This document shows, piece after piece, positions 22,434 through 32,800 of a stretch of 64,000 nucleotides of DNA; positions within the stretch are counted from its first letter, which is position 1; each line of letters begins with the position of its first letter. The notes beneath the pieces are model-generated. The model was not told the DNA's origin, did not search any database, and saw only the letters and a program-made list of their open reading frames with translations. The stretch covers positions 26,672,954 to 26,736,953 of the forward strand of contig CP154954.1 of NCBI GenBank assembly GCA_039621445.1. Direction: 5' to 3'. Position numbers and translations under genes: made by a program. The DNA is from Euglena gracilis (Eukaryota > Euglenida > Euglenophyceae > Euglenales).

Positions 22434-22679
22434 TGTTTTCTGAGTGTCTCCTTTTACCCACTGGGGGGTCAAACTTGAAAACGTTTCCTTTCCAGCAGCA
22501 CTCACTTTCCTTCAGCACAGCATAAACCAAGACTTGAAATCGTCATCTGGCGCTCAGGCCTTCCAGGAGTCAAAGAGTTCAGGACAGTTGCAGCTGCAAA
22601 AACAGAAATTTTGTAATTAGGATTCTCGCCTCCTAATTTAATTTTGGGTTTTGAAATTTTAAACCTGGCGCCGCCCACA
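22434..22679 (-). repeat. LTR (downstream copy) of the Dam-like element
   Basis: 246 bp, matching 23871-24116. It contains a hairpin AATTAGGA/TCCTAATT (22615-22622 and 22631-22638) that recurs in the other copy and in LTR element E. A TTTTTGCAG acceptor-like site lies on the minus strand just upstream of the coding start. Confidence 0.8.
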
Positions 22680-23112
22680 CACCCCTCTCTGGACACTTCG
22701 TGCCCACTGCCTTCGGCAATTTTTTTGCGGCGCCAAAATTGGCCTTTTTTCTTTTGGGGGGGAGGCGGCTGAAATTTGTTGTTTTTTTAATTTTTGAACG
22801 CTGAATCAGGGATATAATACATCCGTTGCAGGGATTTAGTCCAACAATGTCCAGCAGCAAAATAGGGGGGGCACAGGGCCACCAGCCAACCCCAGAGCCC
22901 TTGGGGCACCATGGGAAAGTTTGGTCCCCCTCCCAACCTTCCCCAGGACACTCCTGGGATGAGGGGGCCAGTGGGGGGTTTCCAGGGGGAGTCCCAGGGC
23001 CTGTGGGTAGGCCCCCTTGTGGCGGTCCTCCCACCTGGGCCCTGGGCCTGGGCCTGGCCAGCACAAACTCAAAGCCAATCTTGCAGGGAGGGGGCTCAAA
23101 TTGAACACACAA

Positions 23113-23967
23113 TCATTGCAAAGAAGCTTCACCACTTGAATCACTGAAATTTGGGCTGTCCCCTGTGCCGACCTGGAGCCTAAGGTGCACTTGTTGGCAG
23201 GACCCTCCTTTCATCTTTTGCCTCCTCATTCTCCTTTTTGCTGAACTTGAAATTTGATTAGAAACTTTTGCCATTTTGAAACATTGCCTTATCCTTCTGC
23301 AGACAAATGCCACTTGTACTGGCCATTTTGTGGGGGGGACTGTGAACCCTGCCCCAACCAACTCAAACAACGGTGTGGCACAAGGATACTCCAGCATTCT
23401 GACAACAATGTCTGGAAGATCTTCCCACCAGGGGACAGTCACCCACCTTGGGACAACCAGCACCGCATGACCATGATCCTTCTTCAGCTTGTGGATGACA
23501 TTTGCAATGAGGTTGAAGGGGGGATTTGCCCACAACAATCCAACAATGGAATGTGTCCACTTCACTGTGAAGGAGTCTTCCACAAATTGTGACCCAGGTC
23601 CCCACCAGCATTTGAATCTCTTGCTGTCTTCCAAACTGAATGCATCAATGTTGGGGGTCTTCAAACCCAATCTCTCAAAGATTTCAACAACATACTGAAA
23701 TTTCACTGCATACAGCTCAGATTTCCAGCCAAGTTTTCTGCAGCATTTATCTTCCCAAATTTCTTCATCATTGACAATCCCTGACTTGACACTTTCTGAA
23801 ATGTCCATTTCTTCTGGCCAAACTGGCTGACTTTTGTCCTCCAAGACTTGCGCAACAAATGAACTCTTTGTGTTTTCTGAGTGTCTCCTTTTACCAACTG
23901 GGGGGTCAAACTTGAAACTTTTTCCTTTCCAGCAGCACTCACTTTCCTTCAGCACAGCATAAACCAA
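23113..23967 (-). CDS. Dam-type adenine methyltransferase-like protein, 284 aa
   Basis: An uninterrupted 284-codon frame that starts 97 bp inside the 5' LTR. Residues 107-110 (IDAF), 148-151 (NPPF, in LLWANPPFNLIANVI) and 168-182 (AVLVVPRWVTVPWWE) follow the order of phage-type Dam methyltransferases and of the methyltransferase domain of DIRS elements. NPPF would be the catalytic motif IV; no clear separate SAM motif is visible. The N-terminal 80 residues are Lys/Glu-rich and unassigned; the C-terminus is basic (SSAKRRMRRQKMKGG). It is the best-preserved ORF among its damaged neighbours. Enzymatic activity is inferred; it may be a co-opted structural or DNA-binding form. Confidence 0.6.
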   Translation of the reverse strand: MVYAVLKESECCWKGKSFKFDPPVGKRRHSENTKSSFVAQVLEDKSQPVWPEEMDISESVKSGIVNDEEIWEDKCCRKLGWKSELYAVKFQYVVEIFERLGLKTPNIDAFSLEDSKRFKCWWGPGSQFVEDSFTVKWTHSIVGLLWANPPFNLIANVIHKLKKDHGHAVLVVPRWVTVPWWEDLPDIVVRMLEYPCATPLFELVGAGFTVPPTKWPVQVAFVCRRIRQCFKMAKVSNQISSSAKRRMRRQKMKGGSCQQVHLRLQVGTGDSPNFSDSSGEASLQ

Positions 23968-24120
23968 GACTTGAAATCGTCATCGTGCGCTCAGGCCTTA
24001 CAGCAGTCAAAGAGTTCTGAACAGTTGCAGCTGCAAAAACAGAAATTTTGTAATTAGGATAGGCGCATCCTAATTCAATTTTGGGTTTTGAAATTTTAAA
24101 CCTGGCACCGCCCACACGGG

Positions 24121-25412
24121 TTGACGGTGCACACAACCGGGGGATAGGAATTCAGAACCACTTGGAGGAACAAAACCCCAGGTTGGGTTCAACCTCCACC
24201 CCCAAGGGAGAAAAATGAAAACATGTTTCATTCTCAACTCGGGTTGACGAGTTTGGGAATGAGACAAGTCTTGTGGACGAGGTCCAAGAGCCAAGGGGGG
24301 AGCATTTTCCATTGACACGCTTTTCTATACCAGCTTCGCCAACAATTCCAACCCCTGAACCTGCTGCCGCGGCTACCACTGAGGTACCTGGGGCAGACCG
24401 AGAATCACCTGTGTTGTCTTCAGGTGGTTTGAGTGGTGAGGGGGGGGGGAGCCACATCTACAGCCGATTCCTCACCCATCTCCCCCGGATCTGTGTGGGA
24501 TTTATCGTGGAAGGAGGAATATTTAAAAAGTTCCCTCCTTGGTCACCAATTTTTCAGGTTACCCAGGATTCAAAGGTGCCGTGGCCTGAAAATGTAAAGG
24601 TTTTTGGGGACAAAAGGTTTTTCGAGGAGAGGCTTTGTGTGCCCAAATCTCTCCAAGAAAACCTCATTCGGGATCACCACTCATACCAAGGGCATGTGGG
24701 ATTCCCAAGGTTATGGGAATGCATGTCCCTTAGGTATGATTAGGCTGATCACTCACTCGCTCGAGAATTTGCTAAAGGAGTCATGGGCCTTTCTGGGACT
24801 TGCCAAGCGTGCCGACGGCCGGAGAGTCTTAAGGGTATAGTGGAATCTACACCCATACCCCCAGCCGTAATGTATTCGGTGGCCCTGACATGTTTAGCAT
24901 GCCTCTCGTGGAGTGGGAAGGAAATTCTTACGACTCCAGGCTTGGGTGTGTGGATCGTCTCTCCGGTTGGATAGTGGCGATCCCCCACCTAGCAATAGGA
25001 TTTACCCAAGCCAAGGCAGCCAACCAAATGCTGTTGCATGCTTGGAGACCCTTTGGCGTCCCTTCCATTATTACTTCCGATCTGGGCCCACATTTTGTCG
25101 CCGGTTGGTGGCAGTGTGTGGCAGTTGGTGGCAATGTGTGCCTTGATGGGAATTAGGAAAGCCTACTCCCAGGCCTACGATCACCAGGCGAATGGAAGGG
25201 CGGAGAGGGCTGGCCAACAAATAATGGAACGGCTTGAGAAAATTCAGGTTGAGGACAAGTTGAATTGGGTTGAAGCCCTCCCCCAAGCACTAGACCGTAT
25301 CCAGGATACGCCGGGGGGGAGAGGCCTAAGCCCATTTCAAATCTTGTTCGGTCGACACCGTTCATTGTGTGGTTTACCTTATGAACCGTTAAGGGATTGT
25401 GAAGATGCCTGA
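24121..25412 (+). pseudogene. chromovirus integrase
   Basis: Zinc-binding N-terminus RDHHSYQGHVGFPRL followed by CQACRRPE. The catalytic core follows as D (in the VALTCL/MFSMPL region, frame-shifted), D in PSIITSDLGPHF and E in YDHQANGRAERAGQQIMERL, spaced as in D,D-35-E integrases. Frameshifts near 24740, 24895 and 25130 interrupt it. It would insert the cDNA with short target duplications, consistent with the 4-bp AAGG flanks. The 5' part (24121-24450) is an acidic linker resuming after the nested element. Confidence 0.85.
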
Positions 25413-25442
25413 TCATTTTTTTCTCGGCAAAGATAAATTGAT

Positions 25443-25976
25443 TTGGTAGTGGCTGGCAAAATGAATAATTTGCATGCCAAGCAATGTGCTCGGGCCAACT
25501 GTGGGAGTTGGGAGCCATTGGAGGTGGGGAATCTGGTGTTGTACCTCAGACCCCCCGATGGTGGCACAAAACTGGATTCCCGTTGGTTGGGCCCTTGCAA
25601 GGTTACCGCAAGGGAGGGAATTCATTCCTACCTAATTGAGGTCAAACCGGGCCATATTATGAAGGCCCATCGGAAGGCTTTGAAGGTATATGTGGAGGAC
25701 CCCACATCCGATAAGCCTATCCCCCTATTTTTCCATCGGCGGACGGTACCTGAGGCGGAAGGTGCCCCAGATACCTGGTTAGTGGATAAAATCCTAAACC
25801 ACAAGTTCGTTAATGGAAAAATGTTTTTCTTAACGAAGTGGCAAGGTCTTGAGGAGGCGAATTGGGAACCGGTGGAACATTTTTCCCAGGAGTATTATAG
25901 TGATGTAATAGATTATTGTCTGGCAAAAGGGTTGCCGTTGGATGTCTCTAAGGATTTAACGGCAACGGCAACCTGA
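25443..25976 (+). CDS. chromovirus integrase C-terminus with GPY/F-like module and chromodomain
   Basis: An intact 177-codon frame. Residues about 30-82 resemble the GPY/F module (RWLGPCKVTAREGIHSYLIE). Residues about 112-150 are a chromodomain (VDKILNHKFVNGKMFFLTKW then QGLEEANWEPVEHF), including the two Trp and the Glu/Asn-Trp-Glu-Pro signature. Chromodomains of this group bind methylated histone tails and bias integration; which mark is bound here cannot be told. The last 66 codons are repeated in the right palindrome arm (43554-43812). Confidence 0.9.
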   Translation: MVVAGKMNNLHAKQCARANCGSWEPLEVGNLVLYLRPPDGGTKLDSRWLGPCKVTAREGIHSYLIEVKPGHIMKAHRKALKVYVEDPTSDKPIPLFFHRRTVPEAEGAPDTWLVDKILNHKFVNGKMFFLTKWQGLEEANWEPVEHFSQEYYSDVIDYCLAKGLPLDVSKDLTATAT

Positions 25977-26945
25977 AAAAAGGGGGAAAGGAGAGGTGAA
26001 AAAGAGCCTGGAGTGGTTGCCTGGGGAGAGGGAGGTTCCATTCTATGCCCCTTCACAGATGCAGGTGGACCCCATCACAGGGCTGAGGCATTGTGAAAAA
26101 TGACGGGAGTTTCCTCGTCATTGGTTTCATTTTTTTATTTCTCCCCTGAAGTTTTCATTCGCCACCACACCCTGGTTTGGGTGAGGCTGGTGTCGGCAAT
26201 CGAGGACATTTCATTGCCCCTGTTGATTTGTTGCCATTTTTCATTGAACTCCCGTGAAATGATTTCAAAAGAGAATGAAGGATTCTCGTGGCTGGGGGGA
26301 AACCAGCCGAGAATATTATTTTTTATACGGGTGGGTGTTTTCCAATCGAGGGATCCCACCCCGGAACGGGAAGGGATGTTGCTAACAACATCAAAAGCAA
26401 AACGTTGAATGAGTGCATGATTGCCACCCGTTTTGTTTACGTTGTTGTGGGTGGATTCCGGTTTGGAAGTTTCACCAAAAATTCTTAACGAGGACAAACC
26501 AACGGAAGCACAACCGAGGGTTTGTTCTTTTGACAGCCTCCTCCAAGTATGGCTTTGAGATTGCCCTGTCGGTTTGGCTGGGCAAAGCCACATTGCTAAA
26601 TTTCCAAATGGGGGAAGGAACCACCCCCCACAACGGTGTGCATGGTTTGCCACCACACTAAGGGGAGGCAAACCGGCACCCAAGGAAGACGCCGAAGCCC
26701 AACACCCCGAACTTCGACGAGGCGTTTGGCTCTGGCAACCATCACTATCCGTTTCATCCACCTACGCAGGTCGGATTGTCAATTCGAAGTCTGGGACTCT
26801 GAGTTGGTCGAGTTGGAGGTTGATGCAAGATATTTGAAACGGTTGTTTTCTGGTATTGGCGTACGAGGAGCATGTGGAGAGAACGACTGGAGATGGTAAT
26901 TTCATCGGCCTACCCATGCGACTCGCTATCCTGACTGATTCAAAA
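25977..26945 (+). other. chromovirus 3' untranslated region
   Basis: A purine tract AAAAAAGGGGGAAAGGAGAGG follows the stop codon and could serve as a polypurine tract. No conserved product is seen in the rest. A 208-codon antisense frame (26135-26761) is broken in the inverted copy at 42780-43400, arguing against coding. Confidence 0.4.
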
Positions 26946-27916
26946 GGTCGTGACTCCTCCCCTTGCGACGACAGTCGGGGGTTTCACCCCCCCCCCTCCT
27001 TTTCGCTTTCCTTGGGATGGGAATGAAAAAAATATTGAAATAGTGCGTGTTAAGAGAAAAAAATGGATTGGGTGAGAGCGCTTGCAAGCGCTTGGAACAG
27101 ATTTTCCTGAGATTGGCGCCTGAGTTCCTGGAGTTTTTGCAAGGGTTTGCAAGACTCAAAAATGATGGAATTCAGCATAATTTATCAAAATCAAGGGGGG
27201 AAAACTTGATTTTGACCTGGGTTGGTTCATTTTGATGCAATGGGCAAGAATTTGGGGTTTCAGAGCGCTTAGGAATCAGCGCACTCAATCTTAAATTTAA
27301 CTGCCCATCAAGGGCATCAAAATCATATTTTCTCTCACAGGATTTACCTTTATTTTCCTTTTGGCCATTGTCAATTGTTGCAATTACAAACAATTATTAT
27401 TGTGAATTCAAGCTTTGAAATTGCAATTGCAAATGGAAAGTCCAATTGAGAACAATCAATCAAGTCAACAAGAGGGTGAGGTTTGTTCCCCCAATCCCCC
27501 TCCATCTGTGGAAAACGGGGCAGGGGGGTGGGGCTCCCAAACTCAGGCAACCACAGACCAAATTTCACCCCAAAACCCCCTTTTTGGCCTAGAAACGGTG
27601 AGAAATGACACCCAGGGGGGGGGGGGTTGCTCTAACTGGTTCAACTGAGCAGGGAGGGGTTGCAACCCCAAAGGCACCCCCCTTGGAAATACCAGTGACA
27701 CCCCACTCAGGGGTCGGGGAGGGTCCACTGGGAAGTTTATCCTTGGAAATGATGGCCCAGTTTCGGCCACGGGGCGATGCAGAATGGGAATAAAAATTCC
27801 GACACAAGTCGGCTCGAGGAGCCAAAAAACGATCCTACGCCGGAAACTGGCCCGGGGCCGGGGTTTCCGCTTCACTCCAGTGCTGCCGTGGAACATGGCA
27901 GCACGGGTGTGAAACA
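26946..27916 (+). repeat. chromovirus 3' LTR (5' boundary approximate)
   Basis: From about 27047 it matches the two halves of the 5' LTR, joined without the nested element. It ends GTGTGAAACA at 27916, directly against DIRS-A reverse transcriptase sequence. Palindromes such as GAGCGCTTGCAAGCGCTT lie near its start. U3 before 27047 does not match the 5' copy. Confidence 0.6.
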
Positions 27917-28985
27917 AGGGCCACTGGGCAGCAAAAATAGACCTCAAGGATGCCTATTCTCATTTTCCAGTTCGTCCAGGCCTAAGGCCATTTTTGAGAC
28001 ATCAGGTGGGAGGGGGGCAGACCTGGGAATTTCAAACAGGCTGCTTTAATGCGTCAAATTTTCATGTCAGTCATGAAAGCTTTCGAAAAGCTCTGGAGAA
28101 AAAGGGGCATCCAGGTGTTTATTTACCTGGACGACATTTTGCTGGTGTCCCCCACCCAAAACACTTTGCAAAATTACCTGAAAACAGTTTCAAATATTTG
28201 CTGGTTTCTGGGTTCAAAATCAATGTGAAAAAGTCCACCCTCCAGCCTGCCCAAGTAGTAACCCATCTGGGTTTTCAACTGAGCTTCCAGGAAGGAAAGT
28301 TACAGGTGCCCTATCAGAAAGTCAAAACCATCAAAAAGAAACTGGGAAGAACTGTGAAAAAAGGTTGCCTGTGAAAAAGGCAGTTGGCTGCCATTTTTTG
28401 GTCAAATAAGATGCAATCTAATGGCCCTGCTCTTTTTAAGGGCTTTTACGGACACCCTGGAAAAATTTTTGGTGGCAAAGTCCACAGCCTCCTGGGACTC
28501 AAAACACCCCATTTCTCCGGAAATAAAGGCCCAATTAAGGGAAATAAAAATTCTGGAGGACACCTGGGGGGCAGACCCTTCCCCCAAAATGCAACCAGGA
28601 GTTGCACTCAGACAGCAGCACCCATTCCTGGGGGGAGGGGGGGGCTGGACATCCACACAGGAGAACTAGTGCAGGAATTTTGGTGAAAAGACTCCATTTT
28701 AAAAAAAATGTAAAGGAGCTCACTGCAGCAATCAGCACTGTGAAAGGTTTGAGCAAACCTGCGGACACAGTTTCTTTGTCCATAGACAACCAAGGGATTT
28801 ACTATTACCTGACAAAAGGGAGGGGGGCAGAAAGCACTCCTTCAACACAATGCTAAGAACTCAATGCGGAAAGTACTCTTCAACGCAATGTTAAGACCAT
28901 TTTCAAATGGCGCATAGAGCACCAAGTAAACCTTCAAGTCAACTGGGTGCCTTCAAAAGAGTGACTGGCAGACCGCATAAGCAGA
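27917..28985 (+). pseudogene. DIRS-A reverse transcriptase C-terminal part and RNase H
   Basis: Resumes with GHWAAKIDLKDAYSHFPVRP (motif A), then HQVGGGQTWEFQ and, in a shifted frame, VFIYLDDILLVSPTQN (motif C YLDD intact, about 28115-28165). The thumb has LGFQLSFQEGKLQVPYQKVK. RNase H traces are KELTAAISTVKGLSKP and LSIDNQGIYYYLTKG, ending ADRISRR against the CGGG target site of element E. At least four frameshifts or stops. Confidence 0.8.
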
Positions 28986-29219
28986 CGGGTGTATTGAGAC
29001 CATTGGGTCTCAATGAGTGGAAACTTCAAAATCCCTGTGACTGAAACTTTTCACTGAAATCCTTGGATTACCCTGTCGGGAAACCACTGCCAGTGTGAGC
29101 CAAGGGGGTCCCAATGCCCAATCCCCCTCTTCTGCTCATCTGCCCCAGCAGCTGTAGAAGAGCTGTCCCCTGAGCCCTGTTGGACACACAGCCCCCCCCC
29201 CACTAAATGCAAAGACAAG

Positions 29220-29803
29220 TGTCGGCTGTCGGCCCGTCGACAGCCGGTTTCTCAACATTCCCCCCGCGATAGGACTCACCCAGTGGGTAGGAAGCTCCAG
29301 AAGTCAATTGGAAGGTGAGCAAAATGTTGCAAGTCTGGAAATACAAAAGAAAAGAATGAAGGAGCAAGGCATTCCATTCCAAAATCATTGTTTGTATGTT
29401 CCTCTCACCCACTGCAAGCACAGGTGTGTCTGACCAAGGTGTGCAGGTTGCCTTGTGTGTGCTTTGCCTTCTGAATCAAGTCCATGCTTCAAAAGGGTCT
29501 TATTTGTGGTTTTCTTTGAATTCAAGGGCAGAAAAAGCCATTTTCAGTTACAAAGTTTTGGATTCTATGCCGGTATGCCAACCCAGCCACTGGCAGGGGG
29601 CGAAAAGCCGGGCCTCCGGCCCTGAGCCCTCCGGAGGCTCTTTTTATTGAAAAACCCTGGGGCTGGGTGGTGACCGTAGGTGGGGGAAAAGGAAGAAGGA
29701 GGCCCAGTCAGTCGGGCACTCCATTACCCAGGCATTTCAATTCATTCCGGTACACCTTTACACTTTCGTCGTCCTTCTTTTTTCTTAAAACCCCCCACCG
29801 ACA
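29220..29803 (+). repeat. 5' LTR of the young LTR element
   Basis: 584 bp. It begins with a hairpin-forming GTCGGCTGTCGGCCCGTCGAC segment. A GGCCTCCGGCC...CCGGAGG stem with a T-run and ATTGAAAAACC near 29610-29655 could mark RNA 3'-end formation. Confidence 0.9.
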
Positions 29804-29816
29804 TGGTAAGCAGAGG
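29804..29816 (+). promoter_or_regulatory. primer-binding site of the young LTR element
   Basis: TGGTAAGCAGAGG immediately after the LTR. It equals the initiator-Met complement TGGTAGCAGAGG with one inserted A, and differs from the chromovirus site by one base. Confidence 0.7.
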
Positions 29817-32800
29817 TTTGCTGCTGGGCTGTGCCCAGCAGAATCTTTTTGAAATCTGTGGTTTTTTTGGAATCTGTGCACCATAAATCTGCTGGAATCT
29901 GTGAACCAACCAGTTTGTGCTGTAAATCGTAGTGGGTGAATCATCTCGCGTTGGCAAATGGAATGGAATCAAACTGTGAGCAAGGCTCTGGGGGGAAGGG
30001 ACACTGAAAACGGCCCAGATTTTTGCAATTCGCAGTAATAGGAGAATGGGCCAGTGTGAGTGTCAGCTGTGAGCCAAGCTCTAGCTCCAGGTTGTCGGGT
30101 GTGATTTTTTTCTGTGGCTTGTGGTTTTGTCAGTGTTATTTTCAGCAGTTTTTTCCCAATCAGGCTGTGCTTTTTGAACGAACTGTCGAGTCCAATCTGG
30201 AAGATATTTTTTCTGGCAGAAGTTTTCATTTTCAGGTGTTCAGCCCATTTTCATTGGTCGTTTTACAGTTTTGGCTGTGGGAAGTCAAGTTTACGTTTTC
30301 TTCAGCAGTGATTCAAGTTTTTCATCGTTGTCTGGTTGTGGATTTTTTGGATAAACCTCAGAATGCTTGAAGCATGTCATTTTTGAGAAACACCGTTTTC
30401 TCTGGGGTGCACAGTACCCTTTTACTTGTGCTCAAGCAGCCAGACAAACATTTCCAAAAGTTTTTTGTTTTGTGAGTCCCAGTTTGGCTTTGATCGGGGT
30501 GAGTTCACTGCAGAATTGGCAGGTGCTCAATCCACAGACTAGGACATCATTTCAGTGGGTTTGTATGCTGGTCCCATGCATTTGTGGGCTCCGAGTCCAT
30601 CTTTTGGGAGAGGTTTACGGTTTACGGGTTTGTTCAGTGACTTTTTTCCTGTCTGGGACATGCATCGACCTGTTCCATTTTCACAGTTTTGTTGTTCCAC
30701 AGTTTCGGTGTGCTTCCAGTGAGGCAGCCCAGTTCGGTTTTGGGTTATGCCGTTTCGAGGGGAAAAACACCTCTATCGAACACTGGCAGGCAGAGTAATT
30801 TTCATTCATTTTTGGGATTGACTGGTCAAAGAGGGGAACCGGGTGTGTAAATCCGGGAGGAACAGACACCCCCGTCGACACACACTTAAGGGCCCAGGGA
30901 TCCTGAGTTCAGTGGTGTTCAGTTTTCAGTTCAGTGTTCAGTGGTTCAGTTTCAGTTCAGTGGTTTTGTTTTTGGTTGCAACCTGGGGAATTTTTAGTGA
31001 CCAATCCAAGTTTTCAGTTGATGAGTGACGAGGGGGGGAACATACACAAGGGGTGCTGCGGCCGCACCATCTCTTGTATAAACCCCCAAGAAACGAAATC
31101 AGCTGGGACATATGGGTGGTTGCATTTTCTGAGAGCCCCATTCCGGAAAATCTCAGAGTCATCATTGGGCAGCTGAGGGTGTTGTTCAGCTGCATAATCG
31201 CCAGAATTTTGTTTCATGAAATTTGGTTGTATTGTCAAGCCTGTTGGGAAACAAAGTCCACCAGAATATTTCTGGAAAAAATCCCAAAGTGGTGGCAAAG
31301 CTCATTTTTTCCTTGTCCTGTGTGATCTGTTGGCCAATTGGTGAGCCATAATCTCAATCTCATCTGGGTTGGTTTGCTTGGTTGTGGTCGGCTGCACATT
31401 TTTCCAACAGCAGCACTGTTTTTTTGATTTTTCCAACAGCTGCGTTTTGTGTTGCAGCCTGCTGCTGGGGATGCAAATTTTGTCGTAATGGGGTTCCTCC
31501 CTTCCCCAATTGCCATGAGTTGTTCGGCAATATGATAGACAATGATGCATCCTGGTTTTTTTGTTGTGGTTTGGCCACACCGACAAATCAATCTGTGTGG
31601 GTGTTGTGAGAAGGCAGCCATAGGGTCCAGCTTCAGTGGATGTTTGTTGCTGTGTTTGGTTTTTTTGTTTCTTTTTTCCCCTCGTGCAGGTTTTCAACTC
31701 AACAACGCAAGGAGCAAGAATTGAGAGAATTTCGAGGATTTCACCGTGGAGAATTTATCAAGAATTTTGCAATTTGGACTACCACAAGCAGAATTTCGGC
31801 GCCACGGTGGGGTACTTGGAAGTGGTATGGTTAACCAGCTGGGAAGCTAATGCTGAGCCTTGGTGTGTTGGAGCCTGGCTGATAATTGGTTGTGATGCAG
31901 GGGGTCAACACGGAGTTTGTTTTCCCCCTGTTTGTTGTTTAAGTGAGCCAGTGAGCCAGGCCTGGCAGTCTGAACTCACCGATCGTTCTGCCCAAACATT
32001 CAGGTGGCTGCCAAAATGGGTGCAAGAATCAGCTTATTTTTCCTCCAGTGAAGAAGAGGAATACAAATGTAAATGGGTTCTCCCATCATGTGGGGGGGGG
32101 TCCATTTGGCTGAGTGCACCGAAGTAATTGTTATGACAACTGGGTTACTTTCTTTGGAGAGCCGAGCCTGAGGACCGAGCATTCAAATTTTCCTGGTTTT
32201 TTTTTTGGAATCTGGCAGATTTTGGCCTGGGCCACGATTTTCCCAGTTTTTAACCCCTGCCACCCCGTGTGCTTGGGGGGGGGGGGGGGGGCTCAGCGAA
32301 GCCTGATCCTGTGACTCATTCGGCTTTGGTGGAGCTGAACTTTGTTTTTGCAATCAGTTTGGGAATGTGAAGCCCAGGTTGAATTAATTGAGGTTTTGCC
32401 CTCCAGCCCTTTTGCGGGGGGGGGGGGGCAGTGAGAAGCCCCATCCTTTATGGTGGAGTTGAGTGGTGGTGTTTGATTTCGTTCGGTTAGGACAAGAGGC
32501 CCAGGTTTGTGATTTTTTTTTGGTTTGGAGGCTGAAGCCAGGTTATGCGGCTTGGCCAGGTTATGCCCCTTGCCTCTTGTTGGGGGGGGGGGGGCAGCAA
32601 AAAATCGCCTTGGCTGCGAGACTTGGATTTGAATTTTTGGGATTTTTGAGTTTGCCAAGTTGTTTGACCCCCATTGCCCCGTGTGAATGGGGGGGGGCAG
32701 TGAGAAATTTTCTGGCTGAGAAAGCGGAATTGTATTTTTTAAGATTTTTGAATTTGCTGGGAATCCCCGACCCTCACGGCTGTGTTGCCAGGGGGGGGGG

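Larger units (their letters stand above)
22434..24116 (-). mobile_element. 1.68-kb LTR element with Dam-like methyltransferase cargo, nested in chromovirus pol
   Basis: Two 246-bp direct repeats (22434-22679 and 23871-24116) with TG...CA ends, flanked by a 4-bp duplication CGGG (22430-22433 and 24117-24120). On the minus strand the LTR begins TGTGGGCGG, and a purine tract AGAGAGGGG lies just before the downstream LTR, fixing the orientation. It interrupts the linker between chromovirus RNase H and integrase. The only substantial ORF is the Dam-like protein, so this is a non-autonomous element. The repeats differ at several percent of sites. Confidence 0.8.
12600..27916 (+). mobile_element. 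Ty3/Gypsy chromovirus carrying a C5-methyltransferase-like domain
   Basis: Flanks are AAGG at 12596-12599 and AGGG at 27917-27920. The inverted copy of the right flank (near 41623) reads AAGG, so a 4-bp target duplication is supported. Domain order: Gag N-terminal coiled-coil/Q-rich part, capsid, CCHC zinc knuckle, C5-methyltransferase-like domain, aspartic protease, RT, RNase H, integrase, chromodomain. A primer-binding site follows the 5' LTR at 15373. The copy has several frameshifts, an in-frame TAG in RT and two nested LTR elements. Chromodomains in Ty3/Gypsy elements are known to steer integration to histone marks. Confidence 0.85.

Noticed and set aside
26135-26761. 208-codon antisense frame in the chromovirus 3' UTR
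   Set aside because: The inverted duplicate at 42780-43400 breaks the frame, no motif is present, and it is antisense to the element.
28000-28020. short intron at the G-run in the DIRS reverse transcriptase
   Set aside because: The frame reads through as HQVGGGQTWEF without removal; the G-run is simply an extended Gly codon tract.
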